Origin: Chlorella sorokiniana
Lineage: Eukaryota; Chlorophyta; Trebouxiophyceae; Chlorellales; Chlorellaceae
Assembly (NCBI GenBank): GCA_025917655.1
Contig: CP084613.1
Coordinates: 3,350,001 to 3,414,000, forward strand
DNA: 64,000 nucleotides
Direction of reading: 5' to 3'
Positions 43,716-53,902 of this stretch are shown in pieces; position 1 is the first letter of the stretch, and each line of letters begins with the position of its first letter. The notes below the pieces were generated by a model that was not told the origin of the DNA, did not search any database, and saw only the letters and a program-made list of their open reading frames with translations. The translations under genes were made by a program, and so were the position numbers.

Positions 43716-46272
43716 ATGATATTCGGCTTCAATCCAACCAAGTGGTGGGCCCCTCCCTCAGTAGCTGGGGTGTCCTCACACGGTTCGTCTACCCACAGCC
43801 TGGGGGTGGTTCCCTGCCTGTCGGCAGCATAAGATACGCAGCAGCCGCGGTCTCCAGAGCGGCTGGTGCAGGGAACCGCAGAGCCATGAGGACTCCCACT
43901 GCCGCCTGCTCCCGCGCTAGCCGCCGCTCCTTGCTGTGCCGAGCGCTTTTCCTTCCTGTGGTTCCCCTGCTCGCAGCAAGACGCAATGCCGGCTCGGAGT
44001 TGGGCGCATCAAGCTGCTGCGCAACAAAAAACAGATTGCGGTATGTGTCGTACGCTGCACCTGTGCCCCGTTCGAGCCCCTGCAGCACTCCCAGAGCCCG
44101 AGTCCCAGCCACCCCACACCCTGGTCCCCACCCCATGGCACCCCACAGATGAAGGGCCTGCGCAAGGAGGTGGCCGAGCTGCTGCGGTCGGGCAAGCAGG
44201 GCAACGCGCGCATCCGAGTGGAGGCGGTGATGCGGGAGCAGCGCATGCTGCAGGCCTTTGAGATCCTGGAGCTGTACCTCGAGCTGCTGGCGGTCCGCGC
44301 TGAGCTGCTCGCCAAAAACAAGGAGATCCCGCCCGACATGGCAGAGGTGGGGCGGGGGAGGGGAAGTATGTGGGGCAAGAGGCAGAGCTGGCCGGTTGCC
44401 GGCATGTATGCGAGCGCAGCGCCGCGTCTGCTGCTCTCACACAACGTGTGGGTGCTTGCCCGCCCTCCATCCGACTGGCCCCCTTCCTCCTGCACGGCTG
44501 CAGGCCATCTGCAGCCTGATCTACGGGGGAGCGGGTGGCAACGGACCTGGCCGAGATTGCGGTGGTGTCCAAGATGCTGGTGTCCAAATACGGGTGGGCC
44601 CCGGGGCGCGGTGCCCGGCTGCGACGCCGGGCCCGCATGCCTGACCCGGGAGGGAGAGCAGGGGCAGGGAGAGGACGGGGTTGCTGGCTGACGTGCACAG
44701 GCCCACGTGCCTTGCCGCAGCCCTTCCAAGGCATGCTGTGCCAGCTAGGCGGCCTTGCCTGACGCCCGCGCCGGTTCCCCCGCACACACACACACACACA
44801 CACACACACTCCCCCACACACACAGGTCTGTGTACAAGCCCTCCGGCTTCCCGAGGAGGTGGTGTCGGACCTGACCTGCCGCAAGTGGCAGGTGAACGAC
44901 GTGCTGGTGGACTGCCTGGCTGTGACGGCGCCCCTGCCCGAGAAGAAGCTGGAGGTGGGCGGGGGGTTGGGTGGGCGCAGAGGTGTTCGAGATGCAGTGC
45001 CTGCTCCACCCGCCATGCGCATGTGTTCGGACGCCCGGCTGCGGCGCGTTGTTTCCGGACGCGCTGCAGGTCAGGCCCGCCCTGCAGTCTGGTTTGCGCG
45101 CTCATGCATTCGCGCGCCGCCGGCCCCTCCTCCCCTGCAGGCGCTGGCCGACATTGCCGAGGAGCACGGCGTGGAGTTTGACAGGGACGCCGCCGCGCTG
45201 GACATGCTGCCGGCGGCGGGCAAGCCGCTGTCGGTGGCCCCCTACGCAGTGACCCTGGAGCCGCTGCCGCCAGGGGGCGCCGCCGTGCCGCAGCCGCCGC
45301 CGCTGGCGCAGGGGTGGCAGCCACCGGGGGCCGGGCGCCGCCGCCGCCCCCAGCGCTGTGCAGCCCGCGGGGTGGCACCCGCCGGGCAAGGCGGCGCCTG
45401 GCGCGGGCGACGCGGCTGGAGCCGCCGCCGCAGCGCACATGCAGCGCGTGCTGTCTGGGGGCAGCGTGGTTGTGCGTAGTCGGGCTCGGCAGGCGCCCCA
45501 GCCGCTGGGGCGGGCGCGGGGTGGGCGCCGCCTGCGCCCGAGGACCTGAACCAGGCCGGCCGTGCGTTCCAAAACCACGTGGGCTCCGCCGCCGCCTGGC
45601 GCAAGGTGCGCCTGCACGGCCCCAGCCCCAGCGGCAGCGGCTCAGAGCCCAGCCAGGGCAGCAGCGAGCTGCCCTACCCACCGCCGGCCACCGCCGCCCA
45701 GGGCCCCGCTGACGGCGGGAGGGCGCACGCAGCAGCGGCAGCAGCTCCACTCCTGTTGAGGACAAGCCCAGGACGCCCAGCGGCTCGTACGAGGATGCCA
45801 ACGCCGCCGCGGAGGCCGCGCGGCGCTACAGCGAGATGGCGGCGGCGGCGGCGCTGCGAGCGGAGGAGTTTGCCGCGGGGCAGGCAACGGGGAGGGGCGG
45901 GGACGATGGCAAGGGCACGCCAGGAAGCCCTGGCGCCGGCAGCGGCAGCCCTGGCAACGGCGGCGGCGGCGGCAGCGGCGGCGGCGGCGGCTTTGTGCCC
46001 CGCAGCCTCAGCGCCATCCAGCGTGCGTACGACGCCGCCCCTGGCCCGCCCGCCAAGGGCGAGGTGGAGCCCCCTCAGCCGCCTCGGCACCCCCTGTTTC
46101 TGCCCCGCCAGCGTCGCCGCCGCCCGCCGTGGCGGCTCCGCCCGACGCGGACGCTGCGCCTGAGTTGGACTTGCCCAGCGTGCCCAGCAGGGGCAGCGCG
46201 CCGCCGCCGCCGGCAGTGCAGGGGGAGCTGGATGAGCTGACCAAGCGCTTTGAAATGCTCAAGCGCCGCTGA
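43716..46272 (+). CDS. IST1: IST1 homolog (ESCRT-III regulator) with C-terminal MIM1-like motif
   Basis: Binds ESCRT-III and Vps4 in multivesicular-body sorting and membrane scission. Exons: 43716-43744, 43977-44040, 44149-44346, 44504-44593, 44826-44954, 45141-46272. A tiny first exon splices in phase to give MIFGFNPTKCKTQCRLGVGR, then IKLLRNKKQIA, a diagnostic IST1 start. Then MKGLRKEVAELLRSGKQGNA, ARIRVEAVMREQRMLQAFEI, ELYLELLAVRAELLAKNKEI, DLAEIAVVSKMLVSKYG and ALADIAEEHGVEFD. The long last exon encodes a Pro/Gly/Ala-rich tail with several one-base shifts (also one near 44524), ending ELDELTKRFEMLKRR at TGA 46270. An earlier ATG at 43667 is out of this frame. Divergent from TGS1. Confidence 0.92.
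44788..44825 (+). repeat. CA repeat directly before an IST1 acceptor
   Basis: (CA)n interrupted by CTCCCC; its last unit supplies the CAG of the acceptor before exon 5. Confidence 0.85.
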
Positions 46273-46416
46273 CTCGGCCCGGTGCCAGCTTGGCGCTGCT
46301 GCCGCTCATCCTCCGCTCGTCTTGTTCCCTCCTCTGCCTCTTTGCACTGTTTACTCATTGAAACTTCCTTCGCATGTGCCACAGGGAGCATCGTGTTCCA
46401 ACAGCCCCAGCAAGCT

Positions 46417-46421
46417 TGTAA
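46417..46421 (+). terminator. Candidate IST1 poly(A) signal
   Basis: TGTAA, about 145 bases after the IST1 stop. In the 199-bp tail-to-tail gap with the F-box gene. Confidence 0.45.
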
Positions 46422-46471
46422 AACAGCGCCACGGCTATCAAGAGAGTGTGCGCTGACGCCCGCACAAGCGT

Positions 46472-48173
46472 TCATGCCTCTGCACCCGCCAATGTGAACA
46501 CAGCCAGCCCGTTTGGGTGGCGGTGGGAGGCCAGGAGTGCACGCAGAGGAGGCTGCCCTGCGCGTCCCACACAGACAGGCAGCCGCGGTTCCTGGGTGCG
46601 TCGCCGCCTGTGTGGGTGGTGAGGAAGAGGAGGCCCTCGTGCCAGCAGATGTCCATGGGCTTGGGGGTGTCCCACTGCCAGAGCGTTGGGGGAGTGCAGG
46701 GATCAGGGGAGCACTGGCAGCCAGCGGTACACGCGTGAAGCATGCGTGGTTCAGCCAGCTCCCGTGCCCTGCAGCACCCGGCCTTGCCTGCGGGGCCGCA
46801 TGGCGAGGCCGCAACCGTGCCGCGCCGTCGCTACCGCCCAACTGGCGTAGGCGCACCAGGTGGTGTGGTGAGCTGGTGTCGGCAAACAGACCCAGGAAGC
46901 GGCCTGGCTGTGGGCTGCCGGGCCCCGCAAAGCGCAGCACCTGCCCGTCCATGTTTGTCACAAACAGGTCGCCCGCGCCATCAAAGCACAGGCCGCTGGG
47001 CCGCGAGAGGCGTCCGCCGCCGCAGAACACGCGCAGCTCGCCGGTGAGGCTGCCTGGGGGTGGCGGCGCGGCGGACAGTGTCGGCAGCCCGCGCGGTGCA
47101 GGGCTTGCGCATCACCGCCCGACATGCGCTTGCGCCTCACCGTCACTGTTGACCGGCGCCCGCAGGACGCGGCCCCGGCCTAGTTCGGTTGGCGTCTCCG
47201 TGTAGGGGCAGGCGGCGTACTCGGGGTTGGCGGCTGCGTACAGCGCTCCATCGGGTCCCACACAAGTGCCCCACAGCATCCAGGGCTCGCCCTCTGGCGC
47301 CGCGCAGCCGGTGATCGTCGCGCTGCCGTCCCTGCCAGTCGGCTTTTGCAACTGCTCGAGCCGCTGCAGGGGCACCCCTGTCATGCACACTTGCTCCCAG
47401 CGCGCCCATGCCAGATAGAGGTGCCCATTGCCACACGCCAACCCTTCAGGGTCGCCAAAGTCTCCCGCCCCGGCAGGCGCCAGTTGCGCTGTGAAGTGCT
47501 GTCGCCGCCGCTGAAGGCCGGGCAACGAGAACTCCAACACACAGTCGTCCTGCATGCATAGGTACAAGCGAAGTGGCTCGAGTGCACGAATGGCCGCTGC
47601 ATCATGACAGCACACCGCAACACTGCGGCAGCAAAATGTGTACCCTCAGGAGCAACGGCGGCCCCACCTCATACTGCGACACCCAGCATCGCTGCCCCGT
47701 GCTGTCAACCGCCACTGACGGAGCCCAGCCGTCGGGCGCGCTGCCGCCTGCCGCCCCGCCTGGCATGGCAGATGCACGTGCGTGCACAGCACCTGCATTC
47801 TTGAAATGCAACAGCCGAGGTGGGGAGGCACTCGCACAGCAAGCCGGCCACCCAAGCACACTGCAATCAGAATCTGTGGGCCTATGTATCACCGTTCAAG
47901 GGATCTATCAACAACAGCTCGTTGTCTTCTGATGCCACCACCAATGCCCTGAGTTTGCGACACGAGCGGTGCTGCCGCCATTGTTCGATAACCCATGCTC
48001 GTAGTGTCTTGCATGTGCGCGCCAGCTGCATACACACATTGTGGCGTAAATTGGCCATGTAAAGGGCGGTGGTACACTGAACCGGGACGAGGAGTGTTCG
48101 TTCGCACCTGCAGGATGTCGCCCAAGGGCAGGTGCCGCAGCACGTCCCAAATCGTGTCCTTATGCCATACCAT
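46472..48173 (-). CDS. F-box protein with beta-propeller C-terminus
   Basis: Probably an SCF ubiquitin-ligase substrate adaptor (inference). Exons: 48173-48108, 48025-47893, 47792-47668, 47549-47141, 47053-~46835, ~46674-46472; the first four joins are in phase. Exons 1-2 give an F-box: DTIWDVLRHLPLGDILQ followed by LARTCKTLRAWVIEQW. The rest is an NHL/SMP-30-like propeller: ALVVASEDNELLLIDPLNG, FGDPEGLACGNGHLYLAW, GTCVGPDGALYAAANPEY, RPSGLCFDGAGDLFVTNMDG, MDICWHEGLLFLTTHTGG, HPNGLAVFTLAGAEA. A start at 48173 gives MVWHKDTIWDV. One-base shift near 46512; the 46835/46674 join is approximate. Head-to-head with the SLC35F5-like gene. Confidence 0.78.
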
Positions 48174-48487
48174 ATTCAAACTGTGCAAGGTGGGCGCTTC
48201 AGCTGTGCAGGCAAAAGGCCAGGGTGGAATGGAAATCGCTGGCGCGTTGTGAAGCGCACCGTGCGCCTGTGTTTGCTTTTGCCGTGTGATCCGTGTGTGA
48301 TGATGCCCTCCCGTTTATTGCTGGCTTGGAAACATACTCAACAGCTTTTCAACTCCACTTAACCGCACTCGCAGCGCTACTTCCCTTGCCTCTGCACCTT
48401 GAAATCCCTCGGTTGGTCTTCCGCAATCGTAAACAGGGCACATCTGTGCCGCCAGCCCCTGCTGCTTGCCGCCGCTGTCCAGCCGTC
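48174..48487. promoter_or_regulatory. Bidirectional promoter, F-box gene / SLC35F5-like
   Basis: 314 bp between divergent ATGs, somewhat AT-rich at 48280-48370. Nothing else seen. Confidence 0.4.
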
Positions 48488-50890
48488 ATGGACACGCAGC
48501 CGTGGTGGTCCCGCGCGCTGGCGCTGGGCGACCGCCGCAGGCTGCTGGGCCTGTCTTTCATTGTGGCCGTGGCTGTCATCTGGGTGGCTGCCAGCTTTGT
48601 GGTGCAAGGCATCGAGGAGCTGGGTGCACACCCGGCAGTGCTCACCTTCATCGCCAACAGCCTGTTTGCCGTCTACGTCCCCATCTACTACCTCAACATG
48701 CGCTGGCAGCAGCGGCGCCAGCAGGCAGCAGCAGCAGCGCACGCACAGGAGAGCGCTGCTCTGGTGCCGCCACACGAGCTGCGCAGCGACGAGGGCGACA
48801 GCGCGCCGCTGGCGCTGGCGCCGGAGGGCGGCCGCGGCGGGCAGGGCTCAGCAGCCGCAGCGCCCCCATGCCCCTTAAGCAGCTCTTCCGCGCCGCACTG
48901 GTGGTGAGCCCGGGAGAGCGAGGCAGCGGCAGAAGGGCCCCTGCAGCCCCCGTTCCCCCAGAACTGCCCGTGTGCCGCACTTACCAAGCGTGCATGTCAG
49001 CCTGTGGTGCGAGGGGTGTTGCATGGTTGCCCAGCTGCCTCTCCTGCTCTGCCCCCACAGGTGGCCCCGCTCTGGTACATTGCCCAGTTCACCTTCAACC
49101 TGTCGCTGGCCAAGACCTCTGTCACCTCCAACACCATCCTCTCCTCCACCTCCTCCCTCTTCACCCTCCTCTTTGCCGTGGCCCTCCTCTCCGAGGCCTT
49201 CACCCTCTGGAAGCTGGGCTTCATCCTGCTGCTCATCGCAGGTGCGCACCGCGGCGCAGCAAGGAGGGCAGAAGACACCCAGCCTGCACCGTGGTGGCTT
49301 ACGCTGCACTGCCACGCTCACCATGCTGCCGCTGTTCTGACGGCCAGCCGCGCGCGCTTGTATGTGCAGGGACCGCGATGGTTACCCTGGCGGACAGCAA
49401 GTATGGCGGCAGCGAGTCGTCGAAGGCACAGAGCGTGCTGGGCGACATGCTGTGCCTGCTGTCTGCTGTGGTCTACGGCGCCTACACGGTGTCCCTGAGG
49501 TGGGTGGGGGCGTTGGGCTGAGGCTGGATGGGCATCCGCTCCCCTCTCCGCCCTTGCACCTGTGCAGCGGGTGAGGCAGGGGGTGCCCCACCCTCACACA
49601 GGTACATGGGGTGTCGGCGCGCGTGGGGGCTGCGTTTTTGAAACAGCTGCTGCCATGCAGCTGCGACCGGTTTACCCCGCTCAGGCACAACCCCGTCCAA
49701 CGTGCTTTGGCGCAGGAAGCTGCTGCGCGAGGATGAGGACACCCCCATGACCATGTTCTTTGGCTTCATGGGCCTCCTCATTTTTGTTGCAGTCGGCTCG
49801 CTGCTGCTGGTGTTGTGGTGGGTGGCTGCTGGCACCCCGCTGGCCTGCCCCTGCTCCAGCCCTTGCATGCCGCCCTGTTTCTTGCCGCCCAGCCTTCGCA
49901 CCAGCTGGTGCCAACCGTCGCCTCGGCTTGACCTGCCGCAGGCTGGCGGGGGTGGGGCTTGGGCGGCTGGGCTGGCGCGTGTTTGGGCTGATTGTGGCCA
50001 AGGGCCTGCTGGACAACGTGTTGAGCGACTACCTGTGGGCGCGCGCCATACTGCTCTTGGGTGAGTGCCGTGCTGGCTGTTGAGGTGGGGTGGCTGGGTG
50101 CCCCCTGCGTTCCCCGCACCTCCGTTTGCGCGTGCGTGTGGGTGGCTGGGGGCGGCCGTGTATGGGGGCAGGGCGGTGGGGGTCCTCAAGCGTGCGCTAC
50201 TAAGCTTACTAGCTATCGTGCTCAGCAACTTTGGGTTTGTGCTGTTGTCCCTGGTGACCTTGTGCAGGCCCCACGATCGCCACCTCGGGGCTGGCGCTGC
50301 AGGTGCCGCTGGCGGTGGTGCTGGAGGCGCTGCTGCGCAGCCCAGCCTGGCTGAGCCACGCAGGCAGCGCGGTGCTGACGCTTGTGGGTGGGGTGGTGGT
50401 GCTGGTGGGGTTCTTCGGCATCAACGCGGCGGGGGAGGACGATGAGAAGACGCGGCACGCGGTGTGGGAGGAGCGGCAGGAGGTGGGCGCCCGCGGGCCT
50501 GCTCGTGCATCCCATCTGCTGTGCTTGTTGGCTTGCCAGCCCTGGTTTGACTTGCTGGCCCTGGTTGCTCTGCTTCTGATTTCGCCAGGCCCTGCAACGG
50601 GAGCTGGGCTTTGACCTGGAGGATCCTGAGGAGGCAGCGGGGAGGAAGCGACTGGGCTGGTGCCCCGCCACCTGGACAGCCCGCCCCGCGACCAGCACCC
50701 GCGCTCCCTGGCGGTTGAGCACGGGCCACAGCAGCAGCAGCAGCAGCGCGTCGAGCACCCTGTGGCGCATTTAACCATGCCCTCGCAGGGCAGCGGCAGC
50801 AGCGGTGCCAACGGCAGCACGCAGCAGGCGCCTGAGCGCCCCAAGCCCAGCAAAGCAGAGTTGGCTGCCGCAAGCGGCAAGCTGGATTGA
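48488..50890 (+). CDS. SLC35F5-like drug/metabolite transporter
   Basis: Multi-pass EamA-type carrier of the SLC35F family (vacuole/Golgi in known members, substrate uncertain). Exons: 48488-48903, 49061-49241, 49370-49499, 49716-49817, 49942-50060, 50268-50482, 50589-50890. Hydrophobic helices: LLGLSFIVAVAVIWVAASFV, TFIANSLFAVYVPIYYLNM, LWYIAQFTFNLSLAKTSVTS, NTILSSTSSLFTLLFAVALL, FILLLIAGTAMVTLADSK, SVLGDMLCLLSAVVYGAYTV, MFFGFMGLLIFVAVGSLLLV, VFGLIVAKGLLDNVLSDYLW, TIATSGLALQVPLAVVLEAL, AVLTLVGGVVVLVGFFGINA. ALAKTSVTSNTILSSTSS-type motifs are typical of SLC35F5. A Gln/Ala-rich loop follows TM2. One-base shifts lie near 48850 and 50660; the latter gives the charged tail ending AAASGKLD at 50890, otherwise the frame stops at 50773. 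Confidence 0.9.
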
Positions 50891-51333
50891 AAGCGCCGGC
50901 CAGGCGGCCGCTGTCCGGTAATCGACCTGTGCTTTGCTCGTCTCCAGCGACCGCCTGCCAGCTACGTGTGCGCACAGGGTCACCAACAGTTGGCGACAGG
51001 TGTCTGCTGCTGGGCTTGCTTCAGGGCCACTCCCAGAGGCTTCCTTTGATGGGCTTGGCTGTTCCAAGTGGCATTCTGGGGTTTTAGCGGGCAGCATGCT
51101 CGTCTGGACAACGGAGTCGAGACGGTCGAATGACTGGCACTGTCCTGCTGGCAGCTTCCCGACGATGGTCGCACTCCCCGCCATCAAGAGTTTCCAAGCC
51201 GTGAGATGCGCTCACCAAGACTGTGAACTTACAACAGAACATCTGCACTGCTCCAGCGTTTGAAATGGATGCGCGGACGCAGTGCAACAAGACGGCATCA
51301 AGTTTGCGTCGCGATCGCTGCAGGGCTGCCGCC
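50891..51333. other. Tail-to-tail intergenic region, SLC35F5-like / DUF815-like
   Basis: Convergent 3' ends. TTACA at 51229-51233 is TGTAA for the minus gene, about 100 bases after its stop. No gene seen. Confidence 0.4.
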
Positions 51334-53489
51334 TCACGCCGCCACGCGCTCTTCAATGGCGGCCACATTCTTGAACACGGGAGTCAATTCGGCGGGGGGC
51401 TTGGCTGCATACCCCGCCAGCAGCATTGCATTGGAGGGCCAACTGAAGCCGTCAAAGCCTGCAGGCAGGCAGGCAGGCAGGCAGCCGGACGGTGGTCGCG
51501 CCGGTGGTGGTTCCGGCCCGTGTCCTGAGCACGTTCCCAGCCGCGGCATGCCAGCAGGGCAGCGGCGGCAGCAATGGCGGAGCCGAGGGGCCAGTCCCGC
51601 GCAACACGCCGCCAGACGAGGGCCCACCTGAGAGCATTGCTGCCAGGTCGCCCACTGCCATGCCGCCGCCCTCCATGCTGTTTGCCAGCACCACAAAGCG
51701 CGTGCGTGGGTGCTGGCTGAGCGACCATGCAAGGTCGGCAAGCTTGCCCAGCTGCGTGGCGGGCAGCACCAGCACCCGCAGGCCCGCCGCACATCGCTGC
51801 AGCTCAGGCGGCACCTGCCCCTGAAGGCGCTGCAGTGCCCAGACTGCAAGCAGCAGGCAAAGGGGGGGCGGCGGGCCGCAGCGGGTTAGATAGCTGTGAG
51901 AGGCAGGGCGCAGCTCCGCGAAGCTGCGTGCCACTCTGGCCGTTGAACTCTGCCCCAAACAAGAGCGCCACCACAGTCCGCACCTGCAAACAGCCAGCGG
52001 TCTGCAGCGGGGCCGCAGATAGCAGCGTGCGGGGGCTGCCCGCCCCTGCCAGGTCTTGGCGCAGGAAGTCGGTGAGCGCGGAGGTGAGCGAGGCGGCCGC
52101 GGGGTGGTGCGGCCCCACCAGCCCCGCCGCCTCCGCTGCCGTCAGCTGGTGTGCGCCTGCAGCCAGGGGAAGGCAGGCCCCTGTTGCCTGCAGGCCACCT
52201 GCGATGATGCGACCTCAGGCGGCGGCCCAAGCCGTTCTGCACGGCAACCAGTGCGACATGGGGCATGCCTGCGCTGCTGCCCCACCTTTGAGCACGTCTT
52301 GCGCCTGCAGCTTGCCCACCCACGTCAGCACCCTGTGCTGGCTGACCAGGCCGCACCCGTGGGCCGCGTGGTAGCGCACCAGCAGCTGCGGCGCGGGGTG
52401 GACGCACGCGAGCGTTCAAGTGATGCAGCGCACAGGTGGCGGAAGTGTGACAACGGCATAGCCATCGCAGCCTGTGGTTTGCTGCGGAGCGCGTGCCAGG
52501 AGGGGCTGACCCCCCTCACCTCCACCCCCTCGCTCCACTTCCACTTGCCCGCCAGCTCAGCCCGCAGCCCCGCCCGCTGCGCCTCGCTCAGCGGCGCCAG
52601 CAGCGCGGGCGGCGGCGCCGCCGGCAGCAGCAGCTCGGGTGCTGTCCGCTGCTCGCCGCCCTCCGGCGGTGCCAGGCTGGCGGCCGCCTCCAGCCACCGC
52701 TCGTCGAGGCCGTAGGCTGTGTGCCGCACCCAGCCCGCCAGGGTACGCTCCAGCACCGCAAGCTGCTGCAGCACCTCCAGATCGTGGGCAGCGGCGGCCA
52801 GCAGGTGCTGCGTGGGTCGGCTGTGCGAGGCGGCGCGGGCCAGCGGGTTGTCCGACCCTCGAATCACCTGCGGAAAGGGGGCGACACCAGCAGCTGTGGC
52901 AGCAGCAGCTGTTTGATTTGCTGGGCAGCAGGAGCAGCAGCACCCCAGCAGGACCTGAGTGTGGCGTGCCCTTAAAGGGTGCGCCGGGAGGACACGTCAG
53001 CCCTGCAGCAGCGTAGCCACACCCCGGGTGGCTGCCTTGCTCAGCGTGTGCACCTGGTCCAGGAGGTAGTCCTGCCAGCTGGCGTACTCCTCTGCAGCCA
53101 ACAGGCGGTACAGCTCCCCGTACTGCTGCAGCAGCACCAAGGGTTTCCCTTCTGCAGGAGCTGCAGGCACCCCAGGAACGCCTGCGCCGGCTTGCCCTTC
53201 AGCACGCCGCTGTATATCAGCAAGCTGGCGCGCCGCCACGCGTGAGCTCCTCGGCTGACTTTTCTGCGGTCTTGTTGTTAGCCTCTGCCCCGGGAAGGTC
53301 AAAGCCGATGGCGCGCACGCGGAGAGCGCCGCCGCCGCCCCTGCCGCTGCCGCCGTTGCTGCGACGCCTGGCACCGTGACCCATCGTCGCCCGCACCACG
53401 TTATGTGCAGCATGTGGATTCCCGCTGATAACCCTACATGCTGCGGCTCGTGTTGCTTGCAATGTGCTCGCAGGTGCGGCAGTCACCAT
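51334..53489 (-). CDS. DUF815-like (AAA-related) plastid protein with degenerate P-loop
   Basis: Tentative. Start at 53489 (MVTAAPASTLQATRAAACRV) looks like a transit peptide. Blocks in order: LLIYSGVLKGKPAQAFLG; LVLLQQYGELYRLLAAEEYA, then SWQDYLLDQV; IRGSDNPLARAA; HDLEVLQQLAVLERTLAGW; GLDERWLEAA; AELAGKWKWSEGVE; LLVRYHAAHGCGLVSQHRVL; TWVGKLQAQDVL; VRTVVALLFG; GLRVLVLPATQLGKLADLAW; HPRTRFVVLANSMEGG; then GFDGFSWPSNAMLLAGYAA. Their order follows bacterial DUF815 ATPases (scaffold, P-loop, RLIEVPK, RFI-DDLSF, NVLIYATSN). Where the P-loop should be, the reading is VALLFG then, after a one-base shift, GQSSTARVARSFAELR, with Gln in place of the Walker A Lys. Several other shifts are needed, and exon borders (about 53000-53300, 52340-52870, 51900-51989, 51340-51850) are approximate. 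Function unknown. Confidence 0.45.
51461..51484 (+). repeat. CAGG tetranucleotide repeat
   Basis: About six copies of CAGG in the last intron of the DUF815-like gene (CCTG on its strand). Confidence 0.85.
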
Positions 53490-53902
53490 GGGATTGTGTG
53501 GCGAACGGGGGCTGCAGCGCTGCAATAAGCTTTTACAGATATATCATAGGTGCATAAGTTGTCTTGTTGAATCGGCAGCGTGTAGCTGAGGAGGGTAGCA
53601 GAATTGGAGCCCCGCTGGCTACAAGCCCTGCTACGCCTGAAACCTTTCGCGCATGATCAAACTCGATGTCTTGTTTTGAGAATATAGTCTAGGAGACCAA
53701 ATTGCAAGGCCAGCGAGGCCACCGGGCGACCAGCGACTTCAGTCCATCTTGTGGGCCACTCAGTTAGCTGGTTTGCGGGCCTTTGCCAGCGTTTCAGACA
53801 TACTGGGACGCCGCTCATGGCATTTTGATCATCAGTGCGGCTGGCAGACACTGCCGCTCGCTCGCCTTGCTCCCGCCCTTGGAACGTCTGCTCCCAGGCC
53901 CC
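53490..53902. promoter_or_regulatory. Bidirectional promoter region, DUF815-like / DUF488
   Basis: 413 bp between starts, with an AT-rich patch at 53527-53570 (TTTTACAGATATATCATAGG) as a likely core promoter. If the DUF488 gene starts at its in-frame ATG at 53783, the gap is 293 bp. Confidence 0.45.

Noticed and set aside
43667-43744. ATG at 43667 (MFGKDKKASELFQ) as the IST1 start
   Set aside because: It is out of frame with the in-phase splice that gives the diagnostic IST1 N-terminus from 43716.
51461-51484. CAGG repeats and other spaced CAG runs as a possible CRISPR-like array
   Set aside because: Units are 4 bases with no unique spacers, and the genome is eukaryotic.
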